This document shows positions 22,690 through 34,011 of a stretch of 64,000 nucleotides of DNA, in pieces. The notes under the pieces are model-generated. The model ran no database searches. It saw nothing but the letters and a program-made list of their open reading frames with translations, and was not told the origin of the DNA. Both the position numbers and the translations under genes were made by a program. The stretch's first letter is position 1. Each line of letters starts with the position of its first letter. This DNA is from Metallyticus violacea (Eukaryota > Arthropoda > Insecta > Mantodea > Metallyticidae), in the NCBI GenBank assembly GCA_030762175.1, contig CM060842.1:63778501-63842500 (forward strand), read 5' to 3'.

Positions 22690-24150
22690 AAATAATATAA
22701 AATATTCTATCCCAGGATCTGTCATACCGAACAAGTTTTCAGTATGTTAGGTCTCCATGCCTACACCAACTTTGCAATTCATTCAGGATCCTTTTCTTAA
22801 TCTTAACCTTCAGAATTATTCTTGTGCTCTTCCTAAATACACCCATATTCTTTTCCTTTTTTATTCCAAAGTCTACATATTCTTCTTGCTACTTATCCCA
22901 TTTTGTTCCTATGGTTCCTCTCCCCATCTCTCAGTTTCCTTGCATTCCACTAAATGAAACACTCCTTCTGTACACTACACATTCGTCCGTATTACTTCCC
23001 TTATAGCCTTTCATAAACATTGCAACTGATACTGCCATGGGTGGCTGAGGTTGTTAAGGCGCGGACTCGTGAGTGAGAGGTCTGGGTTCGAATTCTGCAA
23101 GGGTCATCCTCTCTGGCTGAGTTTTTTTTTTTCCAGGTTTTCCTCAGTCCTCATAAATGGCAAATGCCGGGGGGTACCCTAAAAACTTAGGCCTGGAACG
23201 TTTCCGTCCTTTAAAAAAAAATCCTTGCCAAATATATAATTTCATCTCATGTATCATCAATATCCACCGCCTATGGTGCCTCAGTAGTAAAAACGGGCAT
23301 TAAACACTATTAAAAAAAAATTGCAACTGATCTCATCCAAGCCAATCCTTTTCTTCCTTGTGTGTCATAACACTTCCAATAAATCTGTCTAACCAAGTTT
23401 TTTTTATCATCCTATACAACTTCAAGGATTTTTTATTCTGGAAACTAATCTAAATCTCCTGTTTTTCTATACATTCCATTCATTTTCTCAATTCCTCCCA
23501 AAATCCCATCACATTACTTTCTTTTATCCCTGCTGCCATATTAACCCATTCCAACCTTTTCTAACTTTTTCCCATTCTCTCCCCTAACTATTTATTTGCT
23601 CTTTTTGCTCCTCTCACTGATATCTTCATACATTTCTTAAGTATATAAGTATCTTCTCACCTTAAATTCCTAAACTAATATTTTATAACTATTATTTTAT
23701 AACTCTGTCCATAACTATTCATTTCTTCCAACCATCCTCAATTTGGCCAAAGCTACAGACAATCACAACATGTCTTTACAAATACGCTATGGATTAAAAC
23801 TATCAATCCCTCTTAAGGCCCATACTTAAACTCCATGTAACAGTTAGTTCTACATTTGCTCCATTTTTCCTCTCCAGTCATTTAATTGGCCTTTCTGGAA
23901 TTTTGTATAAACACTCTTAATTGTTTTCATAGCTGCTTTTGCTTGTATCATCATATGTTTACTATGTGCTTCCCAGCTCACAACTACTTAATCTTATTCC
24001 TAAATAATCAAATTCCTTCACCACCTTCCTTGCTCGCCATTTAGAAACCATCTTTTCACTTACTCAATGTACTACTTCTTTTGAACATAATTACTTTTAA
24101 CTTTCTGATATTAAATCTTTATCTCCATTCACTGCAAAAACAACTAATTT
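22690..24150 (-). mobile_element. Non-LTR retrotransposon remnant, 3' part
   Basis: Minus-strand frames near 23750-24120 read KRWFLNG, KEFDYLGI-like (gaatttgattatttaggaat) and SWEAHSKHMMIQAKAAMKTI followed by KSVYTKFQKGQLN. This is the region after the reverse transcriptase catalytic core in many arthropod non-LTR elements. The rest (22690-23740) is A-rich on the minus strand with broken short frames, as in a 3' end. A SINE A is inserted at 23031-23319. Family not resolved. Confidence 0.5.
23031..23319 (+). mobile_element. SINE A, with 12-bp target duplication
   Basis: Good tRNA head (aaggcgcggactcgtgagtg, GGTTCGAATTC). Full body; tail gggcattaaacactatt plus A9. Flanked by ATTGCAACTGAT at 23019-23030 and 23320-23331. 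Confidence 0.92.
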
Positions 24151-24425
24151 TGAGTGCTTCTATGGTCTAATGGTTAATGACTACAAAGCAGAGTCCAGAG
24201 TTTGATTCCTGGTCAGGTCAAGCTGTATTGGTATTGCTTTTTCAGAGCTTATCCTTATTCTGAGAAAGTGAATGCCAAATGGCTTTAAGGCAACAATGAC
24301 TCCAAGCAATCATTAATTAATTTCATTCATTTCTAGACAACACCTAAAGTGCTCAAGTTCATAATCTAAAGTTGTAATAAGACCAAAGCAACAATAAATA
24401 AACAGTAAACATTGTTTTAATATTT
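24148..24425 (+). mobile_element. SINE C (tRNA-headed)
   Basis: Head tctatggtctaatggttaat (A box) and gtttgattcctggtcaggtc (B box). The body gtgaatgccaaatggcttta, then aatttcattc, ends near caacaataaataaac. Relatives at 28512 and 62632 (minus). Confidence 0.65.
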
Positions 24426-25235
24426 TTAAAATTTCATTGATACTATGTTTCAATCCAACCACAGTAGTGGCTCAATGAGCATAAAACAGATTGGGTATTT
24501 CTTTTTTTCAATTACTGGGCAATGTGGATTACATACAACTATCCTTTCTAAAATATCGTCAACAAGCAAATTAAATAAAATGGGGCTTATACCTCTTATG
24601 TAAAATTTTAGAATATCTCATATTAATAAAAATTTTACAAAAGAAAATCTAATTTTCATATTTCATTTTTTAAAATATATTGCTTGTATTCATTTTAAGA
24701 GTTTATAAGTTATTATAGTTTTTATGGTATAAATGAAAGCATTATTGATTGAAGACTATTTTCCTTTTCAGTTCCATGACCAGACATGAAGTTTTTTGTT
24801 GATAAAGTGGCATCTCAGTCTTGATACTCCAGTTTCCTACCACTGTTTAGTCAACTGTTCATAAAATTTTCATTTTAACATAATGTCTGTCAACAAGTTT
24901 ATAGCTTGTCTCTGTCCTTTGTTGCTAATGGAGAGTATAGTAATTGATAAATGAGTAATTATGATGTGTGACATAGTAAGGAGAAAATGGTCAAGTAACT
25001 CAAAATAGGAAATAACATTATCAGAAATTTATAAAAGAAAAAGAGCAATTTTCCTCTTAAATTAAGTGCATGGTATTAATGTGCATATTAAATAAAATTA
25101 TGCACCAAACAAATATACTTTTCCTAGATAATAAGAATCAATAATAAATGTATTAAACAGGAATATGTGAAAGTTCAGCAGTCTAAAAAGTGTATGATAT
25201 GATGATGTGTAAAATACTTTTTTTGAATACTTTTT
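24426..25235. other. No supported feature
   Basis: AT-rich, nothing recognised. Confidence 0.5.
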
Positions 25236-25505
25236 TTGATCCCATTTTTAATGAGGCTGAAGGACCATAGGCAGTGGACGCTGATGGTACATGAGATGAA
25301 ACAATAAATTGGAAAAGGATTTATTATTTTTAAGGAAAGAAATGTTCCAGGCATAAGTTTAGGGTATCTTTCCAACATTTGCCATTAATGAGGACTGAGG
25401 AAACCCTGGAAAAAACCTGAATCAGGGAGGACTGTCTTTTGAGAATCAGATCTCAGACCTTCCACTCATGAATCCATTCCCTAATGACCTCAGCCATACA
25501 TGGAG
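25236..25505 (-). mobile_element. SINE A, old copy
   Basis: Minus-strand copy with the body motifs ggactgaggaaaccctggaa and taggcagtggacgctgatgg. The head is decayed (cctcagccatacatgg). Confidence 0.8.
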
Positions 25506-25721
25506 ATGGGCTAAAATATGAATAATTGAAAATTGATTAAATGTTCTAAAATGTGACAATTAAAAGCTTTTTAAGTATTAAAAGTTATGCACATTTTTCT
25601 GCTGAAAAAGCAAGTGCAATATTGCTGTTAATGACATCAAATTTAAGATAACTTTTAATGAGTTGCATTATACATTATATAATTTCTATCTCATAAACAA
25701 GAAACAAGAAAGTATTTTGAC

Positions 25722-26262
25722 ATCACTATAAGTAGATAAGATTAGATTAGATGCGAGACAGAGTGGAATTTCAGAAATGGAAGCCGAAAGAAGGTCTTTT
25801 GTATCCTATTGAATCTTCAGGAGGAAGAGGTGAGGTGAGGGATATGAAAGGAGCCTTGGTTTATGGGGTAGCAGGTGCCATCCCTAACATTCTCAGATTT
25901 CTTTTTGTCAATCTATGTGGCACCAGTATAGCCCTCCTCCAAGAAGTTCAAGCCTATCAGAAAGGCTGCTGTTACACCAGATCCCAGGGGAGTTTTTCCA
26001 GTGAGCAAATTCCATCACTGCTCACCACTCACTACCAATCCACATTGCCTGGCCTTACAACCCTGAAACAGTGAGTAACAAAATGAAATGAGAGGGAATG
26101 AAGGACTTGGGAAATTTGTGGAAAGCAAATATCCATCCCAGCATTTGCTTAAGTGATCAGGGGAAATCAGGGGAAATCTCCAGGAGTTTGAACCCAGGAC
26201 CTCTGGAATGTAAGTCCCAAGCATCACCTCTCAGCCACCTTGCTTGCTGCCACTAAATAAGC
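25722..26262 (-). mobile_element. SINE E, long composite tRNA-headed element
   Basis: Minus strand. The head at about 26190-26258 has an A-box-like ggtggctgagaggtgatgct and a B box GGTTCAAACTCC. The body is about 450 bp with G+C well above the flanks, and the 3' end is a short AGATTAGATTAG tail. Open frames in it (25751-26074 plus) look incidental. It could also be a pseudogene fragment behind a tRNA-like repeat. Confidence 0.5.
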
Positions 26263-27520
26263 ATTGATAATGATGATCAGAAAACTTATGATAAGCTTTG
26301 TTAATTAGTCAAGGGAACATTAACCAATAAACCATTGTCTGTAGTAGTACTTAGTTCATACTCACTGAAAAGCAGCAGATGTAAGTAATATTATTCAAAA
26401 CAAATAAAACATGTTGAAAGAAAAATAAAAGGTATTTGGAATTCACATAATTGAAAATCTTAGGAATGCTGGGGTAAGCTTTAAGAAAATTGAAACTAAA
26501 AATAATAAAATTTTTCTCTGAGTAGATCAAATGAAAGATAGATATTAACATTGAAGTATGTAAAGCTGATTTGAAGTAATGCTTCATCACACATTCCTAT
26601 TGCTGCATATCTTTAATGAACCATAATGAATTTGCAATCTTTCATTCTAGTATTTAGAATCCTGAAAACATCAGGGGATTTTGCAATATCTTATTTGGAA
26701 CTAATAGAAAATTACCCGAAAATGTTTTAATTAAAGAAAACTGTTGAAGGTTTTTGTGTGTAAACATAATTAAAAATAACTACACAGTATAGAGCTTTTG
26801 CTTTTGTTATCTATAAGTACATTTTACTATAGGTGTATATTCACTCATAATTTTATAGCTTAGATGATCACATCATTAATTGCTTAATGTATTTTGTTTT
26901 GCTTTAATTTTGCATGGATTCTGGTTTTAAAAAGAAAAATATTACAGCTAAAATTTTTAAAAAATGCACTTTCTGAAATATTTATAGGTATTTCTGAAAA
27001 ACACTCAGTTTTAAATTGATCTTCCATAAAATGTAAATCTAAATTAATATAAATGCTTTAGGCAAAGTTCTTTCATTCATTGTACCAGGAGGACTATCTT
27101 AGTAATGCTTGTAAATTACTCTCTTTCTAAATTTTCTGAATTGTAAATAAAATTTCAAACTTTCTTACTGGCATCATATGTGTTTTATGTAAAATTTATG
27201 GAAAGAAAGAGATGAGAGAAAGAGAGGGAGCACTTCGCTTATATGCTTATGTCAATTTATTTACATTTTAAAGGTATGTCATAAATATCCCCCATCTGTA
27301 AATTTATATAAGAAAGCAAATGTTACATGAGCAAATTTTGGGTGGAGCACAATCAGTCATTCCGTTGATTAATATCTATGTTCAGAAAAGATGAAAATAT
27401 ATTGTAAAAGATTTCAATATATAGGCTGCACATGCTGCCTGCAATATATATGGTTTAGTATTGTGCATAGGCAGAGTATTAGTAGTAGTAATAGTAGTAA
27501 TAATAATAAAAAATAATACA

Positions 27521-27575
<55 letters not shown>

Positions 27576-28088
27576 TACATGAGGTAGCTGTCACATGCAT
27601 GTGCATAAGCATGCACACTTATCTCTGTCATTTGCAGTTACTGTGTTCTATCATTTTATAATACAGCTTTGTTAAGAGCTATGAGATAGCTCTGTCTGCT
27701 GAGAAATTATAGTTGGAGGAAGGGAATTTTATAGCATATATGTTAGCATTTCATGCATATGAGTCATATGGGACCAATAACAAATAATACATTAGTGAAA
27801 AAGTATTGATTACTAGTTATAGTTGTCAGTGGAAAACAATTTTAATAATAAATGAATAATGGTAAGTAATTAAACAGAAAACTTTAAGGATGCCATGGGT
27901 ATTTTAGCTAGCTAACAAACTGATATTACTTTATATGTGTGTATTTTTATAATTGCCTTATTTATTTTATTTTTTTAATTTTATATAATTTATTTAGAAT
28001 TTGATTTTATTCATTTAGAAAGTATTTTTAGTGCATGTGTGTTATTGGTTTTTGAGTCAGTTGCACAAATTAACATTTCTTATTACAG
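26263..28088. other. No supported feature apart from the (AAT)n tract
   Basis: AT-rich; a GA-rich patch (gaaagaaagagatgagagaa) lies at about 27200-27230. Probably intronic, as it leads into the first recognised kinase exon. Confidence 0.5.
27479..27575 (+). repeat. (AAT)n microsatellite
   Basis: Impure AGT/AAT run that becomes pure (AAT)n from about 27523 to 27573. Confidence 0.97.
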
Positions 28089-28152
28089 CCAACTTTTGGA
28101 AAAGACAACAGATGGTATTCTCAAGGCTGCTAAATTAGGTGATTTAAACATG
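28089..28152 (+). CDS. rdgA: Diacylglycerol kinase type IV (rdgA/DGK zeta-iota-like), internal exon, start of ankyrin region
   Basis: First of four exons that splice in phase. The acceptor follows TTATTACAG and the donor is GTAAGT at 28153. The exon begins with the last base of a split codon, so a further upstream exon must exist. It encodes QLLEKTTDGILKAAKLGDLNM, the beginning of an ankyrin repeat (ILKAAKLGDL is a typical helix 1). Joined to the next three exons it gives 144 residues of ankyrin repeats plus a short tail, the layout of the C-terminus of type IV diacylglycerol kinases. These enzymes phosphorylate diacylglycerol to phosphatidic acid and so end lipid signalling at membranes; fly rdgA does this in photoreceptors. 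The C1 and catalytic domains were not found in the window. The family assignment rests on the whole four-exon reading; the symbol follows the fly orthologue and is less certain. Confidence 0.78.
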
Positions 28153-28511
28153 GTAAGTGTAAAAAAACTTGAAATAAAATTGATCAAAAGAGTAATAATT
28201 ACAAAATATAATTTCAAAAAACATTAACATATGCTTGAAACCAAACTATTAACAGATATTGAAACTATAATGTGTACTTAGATCAGTAACATCTATAACT
28301 TTTATTTTATCTTTATTAGAACAAAATATTTTAAAAAATGCTATAACTAAATTATATGGGGTCATAGGAAACCCTGTGTAATATTCTGCTATCAACTGCT
28401 TAATGCATGCAATAATACTTTATAATACCAGATGCTCTGCATTCTTGGAAGGTGCTAAGTCACAAGTAATCACTAATTGTGGATAATGCTTGTATATAAT
28501 TCAAACAAAAA

Positions 28512-28850
28512 TATTTTAGACTGCCTCCTTGGTCTAGTGTTGACTACTAATCCAGAGGAATTAAAATACTAACTTCAGGGTGCTCAAATAATTGGAAGAA
28601 ATGGTGATATAGAATAGGATCTCTTGGGTTCGAATCCCGATCAGGTCAAACTGTGTTTTTCCTTATCCTGAGAAGTGAATGCCAGATACCTTTAAGGCAC
28701 CAAGGACTCTAAGCTCATTTGTGCCAACATTAATTCATTTCATGCATTCCTACAGACTTACACCTATAGTATCAGTCACAGTGTACAGACATCACGAGAA
28801 GATATGAATGCAGTCAAAATGACAATAAATGAAAAACACACACACACATA
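28512..28850 (+). mobile_element. SINE C in intron 1 of the kinase gene
   Basis: Head tgcctccttggtctagtgtt, B box GGTTCGAATCCC separated by about 55 bp of extra sequence. Then the body aagtgaatgccagatacctt and tcatttgtgccaacattaat, ending gacaataaatg plus (CA)n. Confidence 0.7.
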
Positions 28851-29842
28851 ATATATATAATTTGATAGCATACTTTCTCATTTATAAATTTATTTACATT
28901 AATGGGGAATAAAATTTTGAATAAATCAGAATCTGTAATTTATTTAAAATCCTTGTCGTCACCAATTTTAAAGGGTTATGGGAGTTCAGTATTCATCAGT
29001 TTTCTGCAGAATATGTATTTTTCAACAAATCATCACTTTCATTGTAAATGTCAAGATTTCTAAACTTAAGATATGCCATTTTAAATAATTCTAATGCTCT
29101 TAGGCAAAATACTTTTTTTAAAGATAGCTTTATCTTAATGGCAAGGATACTGAAAAAGTCATTTATCTTTAAGTTTTACATAATTATTTAAATATGTTCT
29201 GAAATATATGCAAAATATAGAGAACTTTAACTAATTATGCCTTTTGTTTTCAATTACCTGTACCTTGCAGTAAATTCATTTAAAGTTTGTAAATGAAACA
29301 CAGTAGTCAAAGCATTTTGCCAAATTTTCTTTAAAAAATAAATTCTTGCACATAATTTATCCTAGAATGAGCACATAATGAATAAATACTTACTGCATGC
29401 TAATGCACAGGAATATATTTAAGCAATCATTGTAGAATATATGTTTATCTCACATATTAAAGCATGATAAATGGTCAGGTTTTGGTGCATTTTATTTAAT
29501 TTATTAATGTACAGTTATTTTGTTTGTTTAGGACTGCATCACCCCTATCTGGAGATATTATGAACACAAAATATGTACACATATCTTTAATTTAACTATA
29601 TAAATAAAAATGCTGAATTAAAATAAATTATTTATTAAGCAACAATAATAATAAATTCATTTAAATACTTGCCAGTAGGATGTAAATAAAAGAATTGATA
29701 TTATAAATACAATATTTCTCAAGATAATTATTGAAAAGCAAAAAAAGATGTAACTTTAGTAATTCATTTAAGAACTTTCTAAAAAAAAGAATTTCTTAAA
29801 AAATTCTGTTGGAACTCACACAGTGAAGCTTGTTAAATATAA

Positions 29843-30140
29843 ATGCTATCTAATCTGTTATCTAACACACTCTTATGCTTCACTTTTAAATAGTGGGACC
29901 GCTTTTGAAGAGACACCCTCTCCATTTTCAACCACTTTGAAGACTGGTAGGAGAAACTAACATCTATGAGGATCTGTGGCTTTGTCCTGGCCCTCAGGTC
30001 CTCATAGACATTAGTTTCTCCTACCAGTCATCAAATTGGTTGAAGATGGAGAGGATGTCTCTTTGAAACTGGTCCCACCATATTTAAAAGTAAGTGAGGC
30101 ATTACAGAGTGTTAGACGACAGATTAGATAGAATTTACAT
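29843..30140. mobile_element. Compact foldback element with hammerhead-like sequence
   Basis: Two ~128-bp arms (about 29845-29972 and 29999-30132) form a long inverted repeat with a ~26-bp loop. Shared blocks include ctaatctg, gaccg/cggtc-like ends, ccctctccat, ctggtaggagaaactaa and atctatgagga. Both arms contain a hammerhead-like segment. No ORF. It lies in intron 1 of the kinase gene. It resembles a solo, doubled PLE terminus. Confidence 0.6.
30040..30074 (+). ncRNA. Variant hammerhead-like motif, intronic, sense strand
   Basis: TTGAAGA (the first C of CUGANGA replaced by U), stem II region GGAGAGGATGTCTCTT, then GAAAC, AC-TG-GT and GTC. The C-to-U change at a core position probably lowers or abolishes activity. 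Confidence 0.4.
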
Positions 30141-30939
30141 GTAACTTTAGTGTTTTAACAAACAGAATTAAGGTGTCATATTTGCATCTTACAAAATACT
30201 AGATTCCAACCTTCCTGGGTTAATAAAGCTTTGGCATGTGCATTCATAAATATGATGTAACATGTCATCTTTAGAATGCTTGTGTAACGTTTTTCCTCTT
30301 TTGGGTATGCACAATATATTTTATTAAATTTAGGACATTGAAATCAATGTTATTTATAAGTTTAAAAATTATAAATTACTCATATCTAGCAATTTATTTC
30401 TCAACTGTCAGAGTTTAAAATTTAGATATCCTGTACTTATTGCAATAGATTTTTATGACTCTCTACTGCCCAATTTGCTCTTAATGCATAATATATCAAA
30501 TTGAATTATACTGAAAGAATGATGTTTCTCTAAAAACAGCCCATTTTCAATCAGCTCTTACTTTGTTTTATTCTGCAGAGTATTTAGTTCTAATGTGGAA
30601 CATTAATGATCAGAAAACAAATGTTCTTTCCAAGAGTTCTTACGAATCAACCTCTTTCCAATTTTTTCTATCTGAAATACTTCAAACATTTTTTTAATAT
30701 ATATGTGCAGTAATTGTTTTCTACAGCCCCAGAGTATGAATATTTAAAATTATTTAAGTTGTTCCATAAGCATGAATCACAAACAATAAAGAACCATTTA
30801 TCAGTTTTTCTTTTTAAAAAGTTTCTGATAATAAAATTAACAAATAAAAAAAATATGTTCTATACATATTTAGTGTTCATTTTTATATCAGTGTCACTAA
30901 TTCAACTGCTTTTCTTCTTTTGCTTTAAATATGAAATAG

Positions 30940-31097
30940 CTGAGAAATCTTCACTCACAAGGATATTCATTGCTGTCTATTGACTCAAACGGACAGACAG
31001 CTTTGCATTACGGATCTCGATATGGGCACAAAGACATCGTTAAGTACCTCATTGCCTGTGCTCCTACTTCCATTCTTAACATGGTTGACAATGACAA
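30940..31097 (+). CDS. rdgA: Diacylglycerol kinase type IV, ankyrin-repeat exon 2
   Basis: The acceptor is AAATAG ending at 30939 and the donor GTAAGT begins at 31098. The exon starts in phase 0 after the upstream ATG codon and leaves two bases (AA), completed as lysine by the first base of the next exon. It encodes LRNLHSQGYSLLSIDSNG, then QTALHYGSRYGHKDIVKYLI, then ACAPTSILNMVDND. TALHYGSRYGH and IVKYLI are the classic ankyrin TALH and helix 2 motifs. The APTSIL segment corresponds to the spacing seen between ankyrin repeats 2 and 3 in DGK zeta. The 2.79-kb intron upstream carries a SINE and a hairpin element at 29.85-30.14 kb. Base composition is clearly richer in G+C than the flanks, as expected for coding sequence. 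Confidence 0.85.
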
Positions 31098-31403
31098 GTA
31101 AGTAGCTGTCACAGCATTTAAACAAATGCTTATTGTAAATTCCAACTGTGTACACATGTAACATTGAATAAGAGACTCAAATATGTTATGTGAGAGATGG
31201 TAAAGCTATTGTTTACTTATATAAAACAGTTGTTTTGAGTACAGTTTAAGTTCAAGTAGCTTTTTGCATTTTATAAATTCATTTGAATTTTTCATAAACA
31301 TATGGTATTTTTTAATTAATTTGTAAATTGTTTAATTGATATTATTGTATGATTTAGTTGAACTACACACTCTTAATGCTTCACTTACTTTTCATAATGT
31401 ATA

Positions 31404-31439
31404 GAACCAGTTTTGAGAAAAGTTTGTTCTCATCATCAG
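31404..31439 (-). ncRNA. Degenerate hammerhead-like motif (PLE family 3, left half)
   Basis: CTGATGA core with stem II TGAGAA...TTCTCA, but the following GAAA has lost its G (AAAAC). Confidence 0.4.
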
Positions 31440-31744
31440 CTAGGCTAAAATTCAACTGTCGGATAATTTGTTAAGCTATGGGAATGTGTATTCCGCTCTG
31501 GTGATGGTGTGATAAACTTGTAGTTTATGTTTTCATCCCCGGTATATCTTTGTATTTGTAGATGTGTATCTTCTCCCAAGTTGCTAGTTCTTTAGGTCCT
31601 TGTACTGATTTTAATAATTTTGCTTTATTCCCTATGTTGTGATTTTCTGTCCAAAAATGATATGCTATGACTGATTTCTCTATTTGCTTGTACTTTATTT
31701 TTCAGAAATATTCCTTTAACTGTGTGCTCATATTTCTCTTCTCC

Positions 31745-32075
31745 CCCCCCCCCCAATGTAGATTTATTTTTAAATTATACAGAATGTGAAAAAATTTATA
31801 TTGGAAAAACAAAGAGAAACATAAGCACACAGTTAAAGGAACATTTCAGGAACATAAAGTACAAGCAAATAGAGAAATCAGCTGTAGCATATCATTTTTG
31901 GACAGAAAACCATGACATAGTGAATAAAGCAATATTATTAAAATCAGTACAAGGACCTACAGAACTTGAAACTTGGGAGAAGATCTACATCTACAAATAC
32001 AAAGACAGCTTAATGAACTTGACACTGCCATCCATGAAAACATTCCCACAGCTTAATGAATTATCTGACAGTTGA
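31745..32075 (+). pseudogene. Penelope GIY-YIG C-terminal fragment (family 3)
   Basis: The frame ending at 32075 reads TECEKIYIGKTKRNISTQLK, EHFRNIKYKQIEKSAVAYHF and WEKIYIYKYKDSLMNLTLPS. The YIGKTKRN half of the GIY-YIG motif and the AYHFW block are clear; the GIY half and the whole reverse transcriptase are missing. The preceding residues come from the C-rich junction. Confidence 0.8.
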
Positions 32076-32087
32076 ATTTTAGCCTAG

Positions 32088-32120
32088 CTGATGAGAACAA
32101 AATGTTCTTAAAACCGGTTC
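32088..32120 (+). ncRNA. Degenerate hammerhead-like motif (PLE family 3, right half)
   Basis: CTGATGA core, stem II GAACA-aaa-TGTTC, then TAAAAC in place of GAAAC, ending CCGGTTC. Confidence 0.4.
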
Positions 32121-32171
32121 TATACATTATGACAAGTGAAGCATTAAGAGTGTGTAGTTCAACTAAATCAT

Positions 32172-32434
32172 TCCTACACCCAAGATCGCGGGTTCAAACC
32201 CGGCCAGGACCGATGGATTTTTTCCGGTGTAAAAATCCTAAGTATGTCTTCCTTTGGAAGGGAAGTAAAGCCATGGGTCCCGTGTCGTACATTTACGGCA
32301 CAAAAAAGAACCTTAAGCCTGAAAGAGAGGCCTCTGAGCAAAATTTGTCGGCCGTTTCACGCCCTGAATAGAATGGGACACTGATGACCTAAGATGTTAA
32401 AGAGCTTCTGTAAATAAATCAATCAATAATAATA
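32172..32434 (+). mobile_element. SINE B, slightly 5'-truncated, 11-bp target duplication
   Basis: Starts inside the tRNA head (caagatcgcgggttcaaacc), body gatggattttttccggtgta, tail gttaaagagcttctgtaaat. Flanked by AACTAAATCAT at 32161-32171 and 32435-32445. It sits in the terminus of the PLE family 3 complex, so it is younger. Confidence 0.9.
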
Positions 32435-32649
32435 AACTAAATCATACAATAATATCAATTATATGATTGGTTTCACTGTGCACTTTCCAATTAACATTTA
32501 ATTGTAAATTGTTATGTGTTATACTACAAAGTGTAAACACACTATAACCATGTTTATCTAGACTAGCTAGGACAATAGTCATCCAAATTATAAAACACTA
32601 TAGATATATACTTACATTACCTAAAAATGTAAATTGGAACTTGCACATT

Positions 32650-32828
32650 GAAGGTAATCAATTAAAATCATTGTATGACTGAGTCGAACTACACAATCTT
32701 ATTGCTGCATTTACTTGTTTAGAATGTGAACAAAGGGTTCTTGAAACTAGTACTGCATATTATAAACAAGTAGTGGAGCAATAAGAGTGTGTAGTTCAAC
32801 TCAATGATACATTGATTTTAATTACATA
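32650..32828. mobile_element. Compact foldback element related to PLE family 3
   Basis: Inverted arms of about 65 bp (32656-32720 and 32762-32826): taattaaaatca, actgagt, gaactacacac, ttattgctgca, acttgttta. The arms share gtgtgtagttcaact with the family 3 termini at 31.4 and 32.15 kb. The loop holds a decayed hammerhead-like gggttcttgaaactagt. Confidence 0.6.
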
Positions 32829-33193
32829 TATATTTTTTTTTTTCAACACTGCTAGATGTATTTTTTTCTCATATACTTCACATGCCATAGTAAAGTGTAT
32901 CATAGTATAGGTCTGTTACCAGAATAATAAGTTTTTGTGTCAATTTTGTATATTGTTTATGTGCAGCATGATCATGCAGGCATTTCAATATAATCAGTTG
33001 GGGATATTGTTTTTGTTTTATTTTCTAAGTAAGCCATCACTTCATCATATGACACTATATGGACACCATATGCGATCAGATAAGAAACATATGAGGTCAG
33101 GGGTAGGATGCAAATCATGAATCTTCAGCATGTCATGTTGATTTTTTTAAAAGTGTTTAATGTCTGTTTGCACTGCTGAGACATTACAGGCAG

Positions 33194-33469
33194 TTTTTTT
33201 AATGGTGTTTAACACCCATTTTTACTACTTGGCACCACAGGCAATGAACACTGGTGATACATGAAATGAAATGATAAATTGAGAAAGTATTTTTAAGGAA
33301 GGAACATTCCTGGCCTAGGTTTAGGGTACCTCCCCGGCATTTTCCAGTTATGAGGACTGAGGAAAACCTGGAAAAAATCTCAGTCAGGGGGATGGTCCTG
33401 GTGGGATTGGAACCCCAGACCTCCTGCTCACGAGTCTGTGCCTTAACAACCTCGGCACCCGTGGTGGTT
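33194..33469 (-). mobile_element. SINE A (first of a tandem pair)
   Basis: Complete minus-strand copy from gtgtttaacacccattttta to caacctcggcacccgtggtg. Confidence 0.9.
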
Positions 33470-33716
33470 TCATCATCACAGGCAGTGAACTTTGATGATA
33501 CATATGACAAAATGTTAAAACAGGAAAAGATTTTTTTTTAAGAAAGGAAACGCTCCAGACTAAAACTTAAGAGTACCTTTCCAGCATTTGCCATTTATGA
33601 GGACTGAGGAAAACCTGAAAAGCCAACCTCAGTCAGGGAGGATGGTTCTGGTAGGAATTGAATACCTGATTCCCAAACATGAATCCATGCCTTAAAGACT
33701 TTGGCCATCAATGATG
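33470..33716 (-). mobile_element. SINE A (second of a tandem pair)
   Basis: Minus-strand copy directly next to the first, missing the outermost 3' tail and more diverged (catttgccatttatgaggac, cttaaagactttggccatca). Confidence 0.8.
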
Positions 33717-34011
33717 ATAGTACCATGCCTGGTGTTGTTCTATCTGAGCTATAGTGTTATGTCCAGCCACAATTATAAAGCCTGTGTTATAAATATTCCA
33801 GAGAAAACTGCTGATGAACTGAAGACAAGAATTCTGTAATCAAATATGCAAATTAAGTTTATAATATATATTTCAAAACATTGTGTGTTCTGTATGAAAA
33901 TTTTAAAATAGTTAATTGCATAATTTTGCTTTGTTTGTTTGTTTTATTTTTTTCAATTCTCTAGACATCTTAAAACCTTTATTATATTTTTATGATACTG
34001 TGTGTTACCAG

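Larger units (their letters stand above)
31334..32460. mobile_element. Head-to-head Penelope-like 3' ends (family 3) in intron 2
   Basis: The left half (31334-31735) is the reverse complement of the right half (31770-32171 plus 32446-32460). Both halves carry the same GIY-YIG tail and end in the same gttgaactacacactcttaa terminus. The outermost ~25 bp (attgatattattgtatgatt) also match in inverted form. The halves meet at a C-rich run (31744-31754). A SINE B interrupts the right terminus. Confidence 0.75.

Noticed and set aside
22757..23006. Plus-strand frames rich in P, S, F and L
   Set aside because: They are antisense to the A-rich 3' part of the minus-strand non-LTR remnant.
27382..27661. 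Open frames rich in poly-Leu or poly-Asn
   Set aside because: They are translations of the (AAT)n microsatellite, not genes.
29843..30140. CRISPR-like or bacterial terminator reading of the strong hairpins
   Set aside because: Eukaryotic context, no repeat-spacer array; the hairpins are foldback transposons.
30714..30983. 89-codon frame overlapping the second kinase exon
   Set aside because: Its frame differs from the exon frame that gives ankyrin motifs, and most of it is intron.
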